Below are positions 38,439 through 46,470 of a DNA stretch of 64,000 nt, piece after piece. Numbering within the stretch: position 1 is the first letter of the stretch; each line of letters begins with the position of its first letter. The stretch spans positions 310,001-374,000 of the forward strand of contig CAIOAN010000012.1 in NCBI GenBank assembly GCA_903855995.1, given 5' to 3'. The position numbers and the translations under genes were made by a program. This DNA comes from an uncultured Opitutia bacterium (lineage in GTDB: Bacteria > Verrucomicrobiota > Verrucomicrobiia > Opitutales > UBA953). The notes under the pieces are model-generated. The model searched no databases. It saw nothing but the letters and a program-made list of their open reading frames with translations, and was not told where the DNA came from.

Positions 38439-39293
38439 ATGGCTCAATTTAAGCGCATAGCCGTCATCGGCGCCGGCCTCATCGGCGGTTCTGTCCTCCT
38501 GGCCGCCGCGCGGCGCGGGCTGGCGGGATCGCTGGCCTGTTGGTCTCGCTCCGAATCTTCCCGGGCGACCCTCCGCGCATTCAATGTCGCCGAAGTTTTT
38601 GAGAGCGCCGCCGAGTGCGTGAAGGAGGCCGATTTGGTCGTGGTAACGACCCCCGTAGATACAGCTGAAGCGACCTTCGCTGCGATTGCACCCGCCCTCT
38701 CGCCCGGCGCGGTCGTCACCGATGCGGGCAGCGTCAAAGTCGCCATCCTGCTCGCCGCCCGGCGCCTGCCCGCGGTAAACCCTTTCATCGGGGCTCACCC
38801 GATGGCCGGCGGAGAGAAAGCCGGAGCATCCCACGCCTCTGCCAGCCTCTTTGAGAAACGGGTATGCTTCATCACCCCGTCCGGACAAGACGACCCGCGA
38901 GCCCTGGACCGGGTCCGCACTTTCTGGAAAGAGCTTGGTTCGACGCTGACAGAAACCGATGCCGCCAAGCACGACGAGATCGTGGCCGCCATCAGCCACT
39001 TGCCGCACGCCGCCGCCGCCGCCCTGATGCTGGCCGTCATGGATCAACCTGGCTTCCGACTGGAGGCCTCCGGCCAAGGCCTGCGTGATGCGACCCGGAT
39101 TGCCGCCGGTGAAGAGAATCTCTGGGTGGGCATCCTGCTCGCTAACGCCCGCCACACGGCGGAAGGCTTGCGGGCCGTCGAACAGCGGGCGGCCCAGCTT
39201 CGTCAGGCCATCGAGTCACAAGACGCCGCGACCTTGCGCCAGCTCCTTGCCGAAGCCCGGATCGCCCGCCAATCCCTCGACCGGAACGCATGA
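38439..39293 (+). CDS. tyrA: Prephenate/arogenate dehydrogenase
   Basis: A 284-residue TyrA-type dehydrogenase for tyrosine synthesis. The NAD(P) loop is IAVIGAGLIGGS at residues 6-17, with VVTTPVD and IGAHPMAGGEKAG, and the catalytic His is in EIVAAISHLPH. There is no fused chorismate mutase domain. Start 38439 puts the nucleotide loop at the right distance; the frame is open further upstream without similarity. It overlaps aroA-cmk by 4 bases (ATGA). Confidence 0.93.
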   Translation: MAQFKRIAVIGAGLIGGSVLLAAARRGLAGSLACWSRSESSRATLRAFNVAEVFESAAECVKEADLVVVTTPVDTAEATFAAIAPALSPGAVVTDAGSVKVAILLAARRLPAVNPFIGAHPMAGGEKAGASHASASLFEKRVCFITPSGQDDPRALDRVRTFWKELGSTLTETDAAKHDEIVAAISHLPHAAAAALMLAVMDQPGFRLEASGQGLRDATRIAAGEENLWVGILLANARHTAEGLRAVEQRAAQLRQAIESQDAATLRQLLAEARIARQSLDRNA

Positions 39294-41326
39294 GCCCCAC
39301 TTTGGTCATCAGACCTTTTCAGACCCCGGCCCGCGGCGTCGCCCAAGTTCCCGGATCCAAGAGCATCACGAACCGTGCCCTGATCCTCGCCGCCTTAGCC
39401 GATGGACCGACGGTGCTGACCGGCGCGCTCTTTAGCCGCGACACGCGAATCCTCATCGCCGCACTCCAGGCTCTGGGCTTTGACGTGACCGCCGATGAGT
39501 CGACCCACGTAATCCGCTTGACCGGTCTGGCGGGAAAAATTCCGAACCGGCGCGCGAAACTTTTCGTCGGTAACGCCGGCACGGCCGCACGCTTCCTCAC
39601 CGCTTTCCTCGCCCTTTCGCCGGGGGGTTGCTTCGAACTCGACGGCGATGAGGCCATGCGGGCCCGCCCCATGAGCGGCCTGCTTGATGCCCTGACGGGC
39701 GCCGGCTGCCGCGCGACGAAGCCCGATGGATCTCCAGCGACACATTTCCCTTTTACCCTGCATACGTCGGGCAACCTCGGGGCTCTTACCGTCGACGCCT
39801 CCGCCTCTTCGCAACTGCTCTCCGCGCTCCTCATGGTGCTCCCCTTGAGCCCCGGCGCCTCCGTCACGATGAAAGGCACGACGGTGTCCGAACCTTTCGT
39901 CGAAATGACGGCCCGCATGTGCGGCCAATTTGGTCGCCCTCTCCGCCGCCAGGAAAACGGTGGCTGGGCTTGTGAGGAATCGGGCAGCTACATCTCCCAT
40001 CCCGCGGGCTACGCGATCGAGCCAGACGCCACGGCGGCGAGTTACTTCATCGCCTTGCCAGCCGTCACCGGCTTCGGCGCGTGCGTACGCATCGAAGGTT
40101 ACGCCCACGGCGGGCTACAGGGTGATACCGCCTTCGCCAAGGTTGCGGCGGCTTGCGGCGCGATCTTGCGGCCCGCCGCCGGCAACATGGTCGTGCAATC
40201 CTGGAAGAACGTCCAAGGCGGCGATTTCGATTTCAATGCCTTCTCTGATACGTTCCTGACGCTGGCCACACTGGCGACCCTCGCCGCGGGCCCAGTGCGG
40301 ATCAGTGGCATCGCCCACACCCGCAAACAGGAAACCGACCGAGTGCTCGCCATGGCGACCGAATTGGAGCGACTGGGGATTCGCGTAATACCTTCGGCCG
40401 CAGAACTGCGCGCGGATGATGCGCTTTCGGAACTGATGATTTTCCCCGACAAGGGCGCGCTCCGTAAAGCAGCGGCGAATGGCCCGGTCGCGATTCACAC
40501 CTATGAAGACCATCGCATGGCGATGAGCTTCGGCGTGCTGGGTTGTCTGGATCTCTTTGGAGACGGGCGTCCGTGGATCGCTATCGAAGACCCCGCCTGC
40601 ACGCATAAAACCTTCCCGCATTTCTTTACGGCCCTCGAAGCCCTGCGGACCAACTTCGTGCGAGTCTCCGTCGACGGTGGCGCTGCTTCTGGTAAATCTA
40701 GCACCAGCCGGCGTATCGCCCAAAACATGGGCCTGCTCCATGTCGACACCGGCGCCCATTATCGTAGCCTGACCCGGGCGCTGTTGGACATCGGTGCGTC
40801 GGCGGAGGATTCAGCTTCTATCGGGGCGGCCCTTAAAAAAATCCGCCTAGGTTCGCAGATTGTCGAGCGTGGCGGCGCGCGCAGCTCGGCGCTAACGCTG
40901 GGCGGTCAGCTTCCTTCGGATGAATCCCTGCGGACTCCCGAGGTGAACGCAGCGGTGTCCAAGATGGCCGCCCTCCCCGTCGTCCGCACCTTCCTCCTCG
41001 AGTATCAACGCAGCCAGGTGAAACTCGCCCAGGAAAGCGGCTTCACGGGTGTCGTAATGGAGGGGCGTGACATCGGCTCCGTCGTGCTGCCGGACGCCGA
41101 AGTCCGCATCTTCCTCGAAGCCGATGAAAGTGCCCGCGCCCTACGCCGAGCGGCCGAGGGCCAAGCGGACGCCGTGGCCCAGCGCGACTTGATGGATTCG
41201 ACGCGCAAGACTGCGCCGCTGGTGTGCCCCAAGGGCGCCCATCGCATCGACAACACCACGCTCACCTTAGAGCAAGTCGTGACGGAAATCTCCGGCCTGA
41301 TTCAAATCGCCGCCCTGCCCAGATGA
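39290..41326 (+). CDS. aroA-cmk: Bifunctional EPSP synthase / cytidylate kinase fusion
   Basis: A 678-residue fusion. Residues 1 to about 455 are AroA, the shikimate-pathway enzyme: PGSKSITNRALI, NAGTAARFLTAF, ARPMSGLLDAL, SSQLLSALL and YEDHRMAMSFG. From about residue 457 a cytidylate kinase begins with the P-loop DGGAASGKSS, then HVDTGAHYRSL, MEGRDIGSVVLPDAEV and QRDLMDSTR. Both halves look catalytically complete and no stop or frameshift lies between them; the linker is only a few residues. The genes are neighbours in many bacteria (aroA-cmk-rpsA), so fusion by loss of the intervening stop is plausible. It overlaps tyrA and plsC by 4 bases each. Confidence 0.95.
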   Translation: MSPTLVIRPFQTPARGVAQVPGSKSITNRALILAALADGPTVLTGALFSRDTRILIAALQALGFDVTADESTHVIRLTGLAGKIPNRRAKLFVGNAGTAARFLTAFLALSPGGCFELDGDEAMRARPMSGLLDALTGAGCRATKPDGSPATHFPFTLHTSGNLGALTVDASASSQLLSALLMVLPLSPGASVTMKGTTVSEPFVEMTARMCGQFGRPLRRQENGGWACEESGSYISHPAGYAIEPDATAASYFIALPAVTGFGACVRIEGYAHGGLQGDTAFAKVAAACGAILRPAAGNMVVQSWKNVQGGDFDFNAFSDTFLTLATLATLAAGPVRISGIAHTRKQETDRVLAMATELERLGIRVIPSAAELRADDALSELMIFPDKGALRKAAANGPVAIHTYEDHRMAMSFGVLGCLDLFGDGRPWIAIEDPACTHKTFPHFFTALEALRTNFVRVSVDGGAASGKSSTSRRIAQNMGLLHVDTGAHYRSLTRALLDIGASAEDSASIGAALKKIRLGSQIVERGGARSSALTLGGQLPSDESLRTPEVNAAVSKMAALPVVRTFLLEYQRSQVKLAQESGFTGVVMEGRDIGSVVLPDAEVRIFLEADESARALRRAAEGQADAVAQRDLMDSTRKTAPLVCPKGAHRIDNTTLTLEQVVTEISGLIQIAALPR

Positions 41327-41967
41327 TTCTCCAATCGAAGAATCTTATCTATAAGGCCGTCTACCATGGCGCGCGCTCCCTCATCGAAGTCTTCGCTACA
41401 CTGGAAGTCACCGGATGGGAGGGCGTCCCGGCCGGCGCCTGTCTCTTCGCATCCAATCACCAGAGCATGCTCGATCCACCCTTGGTGGGCTCCAGCCTCC
41501 CCCGCGAAATCTCCTTCATCGCCCGGCGCTCCTTATTTGATAATCCCGTGTTTGGTTTTGTGATCCGCGCTTGTCATTCTATTCCCGTCGACCGAGGTGA
41601 AGCTGATATTGGTGCGATTCGCGCGGCGCTGAACGCCCTGGCTTCCGGTGAAGGCCTGCTCATTTTCCCGGAAGGCACCCGCAGCCACGACGGCGTCATC
41701 ACTGAACCGAAGGCCGGCGCTGGTTTGCTCGCCTGCAAGTCGGGCGTGCCCGTGATTCCTATCCGCATCCGTGGCACGCGTGATATCCTGCCCCGAGGTT
41801 CTTTGTTCCCGACCGGCTCCGCGCGCGTCCATCTGCGCTTCGGGCCGGCGATGCTGGCCGCGGAGTATGATCCGGGCAGCGACCATCCGGGGCGCTCCAT
41901 CGAGGCGGCACGCCGAATCTTGGAACGCATCAAAGCGCTCCCGGACGAAGTCGATCCCGGTCTCTGA
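41323..41967 (+). CDS. plsC: 1-acyl-sn-glycerol-3-phosphate acyltransferase
   Basis: A 214-residue acyltransferase that makes phosphatidic acid. The catalytic NHQSMLD (H-x4-D) and the FPEGTRS motif are clear; VPVIPIRIRG follows. It starts at 41323, overlapping the aroA-cmk stop (ATGA). It ends 6 bases from the convergent dnaN stop. Family assignment firm; the exact acyl-acceptor preference is inferred. Confidence 0.93.
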   Translation: MILQSKNLIYKAVYHGARSLIEVFATLEVTGWEGVPAGACLFASNHQSMLDPPLVGSSLPREISFIARRSLFDNPVFGFVIRACHSIPVDRGEADIGAIRAALNALASGEGLLIFPEGTRSHDGVITEPKAGAGLLACKSGVPVIPIRIRGTRDILPRGSLFPTGSARVHLRFGPAMLAAEYDPGSDHPGRSIEAARRILERIKALPDEVDPGL

Positions 41968-41973
41968 CCGGAA

Positions 41974-43101
41974 TCAGGAAATCCGCTGCGGCATCACGAC
42001 GCAGAGGAAGTCATCCTTCAATCCACGGATGACGCCAGGGGACATGTCGTCCTTGAATTCGAAATCGATTTCGTCTTCCGTCAGCGCCTTCAGCGGGTCG
42101 ATGATATACTGCGGGTTGAAGGCGATGTTCACTTCTGGGCCGTCGTACTTAATCGCAATGGGCTCATGGGCGTCGCCACTGTCAGACTTCGCAGAAATTT
42201 CGAGATTCTGGGTCTTCTTGGAAACGCTCAGGCGGATCGTGTTGTTGCGGTCATCCGTCATTAACGCGGCGCGATTGACGCTTTCCAAAATCTTCTCGCG
42301 CTCGAGACGCACCTTGGAGCCGGCTTCCTTCGGAATGACCTGGCGGTAGTTAGGATAGTTGCCTTCCACGACCTTGGAGACGAGCTGGATGCGGTCTACG
42401 AGGCCTTCCTCGTTCTTCGGGATATCGATGGTGAAGCCGACCTGACGTTCGTTGTGGGAGACGTGAGCGACGCCACCGGCCTTAAGGAGGCGCATCAGTT
42501 CGATGATGGTTCGGGCTGGAAGAATCAGCGCAAGGGTCTTGTCTGCGCCTTCGATCTTGCGCTCGCACTTCGCGAGGCGTCGACCATCGGTTGCTACCAC
42601 GGTGAGTTTACCTTCGGCGAATTCAAAGAAGACCCCGTTGAGGATGTAACGGTTTTCATCGGACGACTGTGCGTAGCTCACTTTGCGGAGCATATCACCG
42701 AGGTCATCTTGGTTGATTGAGATCGTCGGCTGTCCGGCGAAATTGGAAATGGGGGGGAATTGATCGGCGGGGAGCCCAGCGATTTGGAAAACGGAACTAC
42801 CGGAAGTGATTTTAACGCGATCCTTGCCGGTGAGTTCGACGATCGTGTCGCTGCTCGAAAGGGCGCGAACAATCGGAACGAGTTTTTTCACCGGCAACGT
42901 GATGCGACCTGGTGAAGTCACGGTCGCTTTGATTCGGCAACAGATGCCGAGATCCAGGTTTGTTGTGGTAAGTGTTACCGTATCGCCTTCGGCTTCGATC
43001 AGCACGTTCTGCAGAATCGGCATCGTGGCACGGTTGCCGACGACGTTGGTGACGCTGGAAAGTCCGTTGAAGAAATGATTTCGGTTAACCTTGAACTTCA
43101 T
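41974..43101 (-). CDS. dnaN: DNA polymerase III sliding clamp (beta subunit)
   Basis: A 375-residue beta clamp. It begins MKFKVNRNHFFNGLSSV and follows the family through three repeated domains, ending with IRGLKDDFLCVVMPQRIS, where the terminal VVMPQRI-type segment is conserved (E. coli MPMRL). Start 43101 is preferred to an upstream in-frame start. No dnaA or recF adjoins it here; instead a 250-base gap with DnaA-box-like sites lies upstream. Confidence 0.96.
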   Translation of the reverse strand: MKFKVNRNHFFNGLSSVTNVVGNRATMPILQNVLIEAEGDTVTLTTTNLDLGICCRIKATVTSPGRITLPVKKLVPIVRALSSSDTIVELTGKDRVKITSGSSVFQIAGLPADQFPPISNFAGQPTISINQDDLGDMLRKVSYAQSSDENRYILNGVFFEFAEGKLTVVATDGRRLAKCERKIEGADKTLALILPARTIIELMRLLKAGGVAHVSHNERQVGFTIDIPKNEEGLVDRIQLVSKVVEGNYPNYRQVIPKEAGSKVRLEREKILESVNRAALMTDDRNNTIRLSVSKKTQNLEISAKSDSGDAHEPIAIKYDGPEVNIAFNPQYIIDPLKALTEDEIDFEFKDDMSPGVIRGLKDDFLCVVMPQRIS

Positions 43102-43351
43102 GATGTCCAAAGGATTGAGGGGTCGAGGGGGTCGAGGCAACCACGCAATACCCACATCCGGCCTGAACCTGTTCTTAATTTATCTTCATTTATAAATACC
43201 AGTAGCATCAGTAGGTCTCGGAATTCCGTGGATAGTTTCACAAGACGCTGGATGGAGGGGTAGATGTGCAAACCAAACTCCTGTGCCCAAGGGGTGAACA
43301 ACTCCGACCTTGTTCACATTACCAGTGTCACACGAAATCCTCACGGTCTAT
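43102..43351. other. Intergenic region with a DnaA-box-like cluster and AT-rich stretch (candidate oriC)
   Basis: The gap between dnaN and pssA. DnaA-box-like 9-mers, consensus TTWTNCACA: TTGTTCACA at 43310-43318 (+), TTGTTCACC at 43293-43301 (-), GTTTGCACA at 43265-43273 (-), CTATCCACG at 43227-43235 (-), and CTATTCACA at 43348-43356 (+) just inside pssA. An AT-rich stretch (about 43172-43199) lies next to dnaN. The region also must hold the dnaN promoter. Origin function is inferred. Confidence 0.45.
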
Positions 43352-44224
43352 TCACACTCCGGACACCGGCTCATCGTCATCCTCAGGAGCGGGGTCCATC
43401 TCGCTTTTTTTGAGGAGGAAAACATGCCTGAAAATACTCCACCCGATATATCCCAGAAACAGCGCTGGGAACGAATACTCGGGGAACTTAAATACTAATG
43501 CGCCGGTGATGATGATCAGGATGAAGACGCGTGTGCGGGCCCGGGCGGTCCAATCTAGCTTTTTGAAACTAGGGAAACGGACATTGCTGATCATCAGGAA
43601 GGAGATGATCAGCATCAAGGGGAGGAGGCTCCATGACCAGGCCTGCACGGTCTGGTGGTCGGCCATGACCTTGGAGAGCACTAAGACGAGGGAGGCTATC
43701 ATTCCCGCTGCCGCAGGGGACGGCAGGCCCACAAAATCCCCGCCGGCCGCACGCTTTTCATTCCCCGGTACCAATGGATTGGTCAGGACGTTAAAACGCG
43801 CCAGCCGCACGCCGGCACAGAGTAAATAGATGAAAGCCAGCAGCCAGGTGACCAGCTGGACGTTGTCGGTGGCTTCGGGTTTAATAACCAAGAAACAGGC
43901 CATGAGGGCCGGAGCCACGCCAAAGGAGACCGTGTCTGCGATGGAGTCGAATTCCGCTCCGAATAGGGATTCCCGATGGGTGGCCCGGGCGACCCGGCCG
44001 TCAAACAAATCGCAGACGCAGGCGAATAAGATGAACCAAACCGCGGTGATATAATGATCAGCGCGGGCGGCGGCTTCGATGTTCAGGAAGCGTGCCTCAA
44101 TGCAGTTCTTCATGGCCAGAAAACCGCAGAGCATGTTCCCAGCCGTGAAAAGGTTGGGCAGAAGGTAGATGCGCGCGGCCTCCTCGGGGGAAGAATAAGC
44201 ACGTTTTTCTTGAGGATTTGGCAC
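43352..44224 (-). CDS. pssA: CDP-diacylglycerol--serine O-phosphatidyltransferase
   Basis: A 290-residue integral-membrane CDP-alcohol phosphotransferase. The signature D-G-x2-A-R-x8-G-x3-D-x3-D is exact (DGRVAR to FDSIAD), preceded by LLPNLFTAGNMLCGFLA. The size and the GLPSPAAAGMIAS segment indicate phosphatidylserine synthase (PssA, type II). No ATG fits between the upstream gene and the first helix; a GTG at 44224 is the most reasonable start, without a convincing ribosome-binding site. A longer frame overlaps the RelE-fold gene. Confidence 0.88.
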   Translation of the reverse strand: MPNPQEKRAYSSPEEAARIYLLPNLFTAGNMLCGFLAMKNCIEARFLNIEAAARADHYITAVWFILFACVCDLFDGRVARATHRESLFGAEFDSIADTVSFGVAPALMACFLVIKPEATDNVQLVTWLLAFIYLLCAGVRLARFNVLTNPLVPGNEKRAAGGDFVGLPSPAAAGMIASLVLVLSKVMADHQTVQAWSWSLLPLMLIISFLMISNVRFPSFKKLDWTARARTRVFILIIITGALVFKFPEYSFPALFLGYIGWSIFRHVFLLKKSEMDPAPEDDDEPVSGV

Positions 44225-44228
44225 TTTT

Positions 44229-44582
44229 TTAGGATTTAGGGTCGTCGAGGTATTTCCAGAAACCGCCCTCTTGTTCGATGCGGGCTTCGTCTTCCGGGAA
44301 AGGCAGGTGGGAGCGGAAAGCGAAATCGGCATAGGTGTGGCGGTGGAGCACATAGTTAGCCATCAGCGAGCCTTCGGTGGCCTCGAAATAAATACGGAAT
44401 TCGCCCACGCGCAGGCGGTGATAGACGTGCCCGCCGCGCCGCACGGTGCCTAGTTCGGAACTGCCGCGCAAAAGGTCTTCCGGGGTCAGCGAGGAGAACG
44501 CCTCGACGACTTCCATCTGCTCGAGTGTCGGCAGCTTGGCCAGCTCACGCATCGCCTGGTCGCTGAAGTTCACTTGATACAT
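44229..44582 (-). CDS. RelE/ParE-fold small protein, no partner antitoxin
   Basis: A 117-residue protein resembling the RelE/ParE toxin fold: MYQVNFSDQAMRELAKLP at the N terminus and HRLRVGEFRIYFEATEG with the basic residues typical of the core sheet. The C-terminal 40 residues are an extra acidic/aromatic tail. Classical toxins have a small antitoxin gene next to them; none is seen, since pssA begins 4 bases downstream and the upstream gene is a phosphatase 42 bases away. It may be a domesticated regulatory or RNA-binding protein. Confidence 0.65.
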   Translation of the reverse strand: MYQVNFSDQAMRELAKLPTLEQMEVVEAFSSLTPEDLLRGSSELGTVRRGGHVYHRLRVGEFRIYFEATEGSLMANYVLHRHTYADFAFRSHLPFPEDEARIEQEGGFWKYLDDPKS

Positions 44583-44624
44583 CGGACGTGAAGGAAACGC
44601 GGAGCGGGCACCAACGGCAACCTT

Positions 44625-45089
44625 TCAGTTGCCGCTACGCCAGGCCAGGATGAGCGATTCGGCCCGCTTTTCAGTTAAATTCAGTACTTTTTCAAATCCG
44701 TCACTTTCGCCGTAATAAGGATCCGGCAAAGCGCGGTTGCCGAGAAAAAGTTCGAGTCGATCATGGCGTGCCGCCGGACACCATGCGCGCAAGGTGGCGA
44801 GGTTCGCTTCATCGGCCGCAAGAATGAGGTCAAAATCAGAGAAATCCTGCGCACAGACCTGACGGGCCCGGAGTGTCGCTAGCTCATAACCCCGTCGTCG
44901 GGCGTGCTCAATCGACCGAGGATCCGGCGGCTCGCCGTGGTGATAATTTTCGGTCCCGGCGGAATCAAAATGCATGTCAAGGCCGGCCCTTTTTGCCTGG
45001 GCACGGAGCACCGCTTCCATTGTTGGCGAACGGCAGATATTGCCCAGGCAGACGAGCAGAACGCGGCGAGGCTTCGCAGCCGGCGGCAT
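44625..45089 (-). CDS. Low-molecular-weight protein-tyrosine phosphatase
   Basis: A 154-residue phosphatase. The P-loop C-x5-R is VCLGNICRSP near the N terminus, and the general-acid aspartate is in LPDPYYGESDGFEKV. LMW-PTPs often regulate exopolysaccharide tyrosine kinases, but no such kinase is next to it. It lies 2 bases after the DUF5069 gene. Confidence 0.93.
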   Translation of the reverse strand: MPPAAKPRRVLLVCLGNICRSPTMEAVLRAQAKRAGLDMHFDSAGTENYHHGEPPDPRSIEHARRRGYELATLRARQVCAQDFSDFDLILAADEANLATLRAWCPAARHDRLELFLGNRALPDPYYGESDGFEKVLNLTEKRAESLILAWRSGN

Positions 45090-45091
45090 GC

Positions 45092-45547
45092 TCAGACCTT
45101 ACCGCCGAAACTCTGGTGGTCGTCCAAATCCAAGACGTCGAACCAGGTGGTGATATCCTCGCGCTTGGCGCCCGCAGGGGTGGAGGACTGGTACTCGCTC
45201 AATTTAGATCGGCCGCCGGGCGCGCTGGGGGCTCGCTGCTCGTGAAACGCGCTAAAAGCAGCGATTTCATAGCCCTGACGGGGCTTCTTGGCATTAGCCG
45301 TCAGCCATGCGAGGATTTCTCCATCACCTAAGCCCTTGTCAATCTGTGCTTTAAGTGCATCAGCATCAATATCCAAGAAGTCCAAGACATTACGATCTAG
45401 GGAGCAGCCGTAGGTGTATTCGCCATTTTTACCGGTCTTGGTGGCGCGGGCCTTATCGATCATCCGGGGCAAGATAACAAAGCCACCTAGGCGGACGCGG
45501 GGGCTACGCGGGGGGTGTTGGGTAAGGTCGTAGAGATCGTGGGGCAT
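45092..45547 (-). CDS. DUF5069-family protein
   Basis: A roughly 151-residue protein with the DUF5069 pattern: DLTQHPPRSPRVRLGGFVIL, RMIDKARATK, GEYTYGCSLDRNVLDFL and a DGEILAWL segment. The family, which I associate with Verrucomicrobia and Planctomycetes, has no known function. The ATG at 45547 is taken as start; a GTG 12 bases upstream is also possible. The last 45 residues are polar and low in complexity. Confidence 0.8.
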   Translation of the reverse strand: MPHDLYDLTQHPPRSPRVRLGGFVILPRMIDKARATKTGKNGEYTYGCSLDRNVLDFLDIDADALKAQIDKGLGDGEILAWLTANAKKPRQGYEIAAFSAFHEQRAPSAPGGRSKLSEYQSSTPAGAKREDITTWFDVLDLDDHQSFGGKV

Positions 45548-45615
45548 AAGAAAGGTCACCCTACCCCACCTTTCTCATTCTGCAAGGAAACAGGAGGTTT
45601 TGGAGGTTTGCCAAA

Positions 45616-46470
45616 ATGTCACACCACACTTATTTCTTCCGTATGACCCTTTCCGTGGCTGACCTCTCCACCTATCCCTTATCCAAGGGATGCTGGCAGG
45701 GATGCGCCGCGGTTTTCTTGGCTGCCGCCCTCCTCGATTGGTGGAGCGCTAAAAACGAGGCCCGTCAGTTAAAGAACGCCAGTCTTTGGCTCCTCCGGGG
45801 CGGCTGGCTGATGCTCACGGTGATGTTGGCATATCACGGGCTGCGCGCACACACTTTGCCCATTAACTCCCCGGCGGAGGTCTTACTTTCGATCGGCTGG
45901 GGGCTCACGGGTTTAGCCGGATTTTTGGATCTAACCTTTAATCATCGTCTCCCGACTTGGGCGATTGCCACGGCGGCGGCGCTTTGCCTGCTGGCAGCCT
46001 CTCTTCTCTGGGCGCCGTTCTTGCCGCACGACGCAAGCGGAAAGCCGTTGATCGCGATGCACGTGGGCGCCGCCATTCTCGCTTACTGTGTCCTCGCGGC
46101 CCAGGCCTTGAATTCCGCCGCTTATCTCCTGCAGCATCGCGCGCTGGAGCGCCGCCAGTTCGGAGGCATCTATTCGTTGCTACCAGCGCTCGTTCCTCTT
46201 GATCGCATCGGCAGCCAGATGCTGGGGGCGGCGGTTTGGTTGCTCGGGCTTGCCCTGGCCATCGGCGCCACCGATTGGGTGCAGCGCGATTTGCCCCCGC
46301 TGGGCATCCCCAAACTTGCCGCCGCGCTCATCGCTTGGTCGGCCGCTCTTTTTGTCACCGTGCAGCGCCGACGGAATCGTCTCTCTGGTGCGGCGTTCGC
46401 GCGGGCATCGTTGCTGGCCTTCATTCCGGCGCTTATCGCCCTTTATTTCTCCCTCCCCGCGGCCAAATGA
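45616..46470 (+). CDS. HemX/CcsA-like cytochrome c assembly membrane protein
   Basis: A 284-residue protein with about eight hydrophobic helices. INSPAEVLLSIGWGLTG resembles the heme-handling region of CcsA/CcmC proteins, and conserved-type histidines lie in AYHGLRAH and IAMHVGAAIL. The tryptophan-rich WGxWWxWD motif of full CcsA is not evident, so HemX is the closer match; HemX sits beside hemA in other bacteria and limits GluTR levels. It overlaps hemA by 4 bases, supporting this. Start 45616; a second Met 27 bases later is possible. Confidence 0.75.
   Translation: MSHHTYFFRMTLSVADLSTYPLSKGCWQGCAAVFLAAALLDWWSAKNEARQLKNASLWLLRGGWLMLTVMLAYHGLRAHTLPINSPAEVLLSIGWGLTGLAGFLDLTFNHRLPTWAIATAAALCLLAASLLWAPFLPHDASGKPLIAMHVGAAILAYCVLAAQALNSAAYLLQHRALERRQFGGIYSLLPALVPLDRIGSQMLGAAVWLLGLALAIGATDWVQRDLPPLGIPKLAAALIAWSAALFVTVQRRRNRLSGAAFARASLLAFIPALIALYFSLPAAK

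Noticed and set aside
44229-45089. Toxin-antitoxin operon
   Set aside because: The RelE-fold gene has no small antitoxin partner; its neighbours are a phosphatase and pssA.
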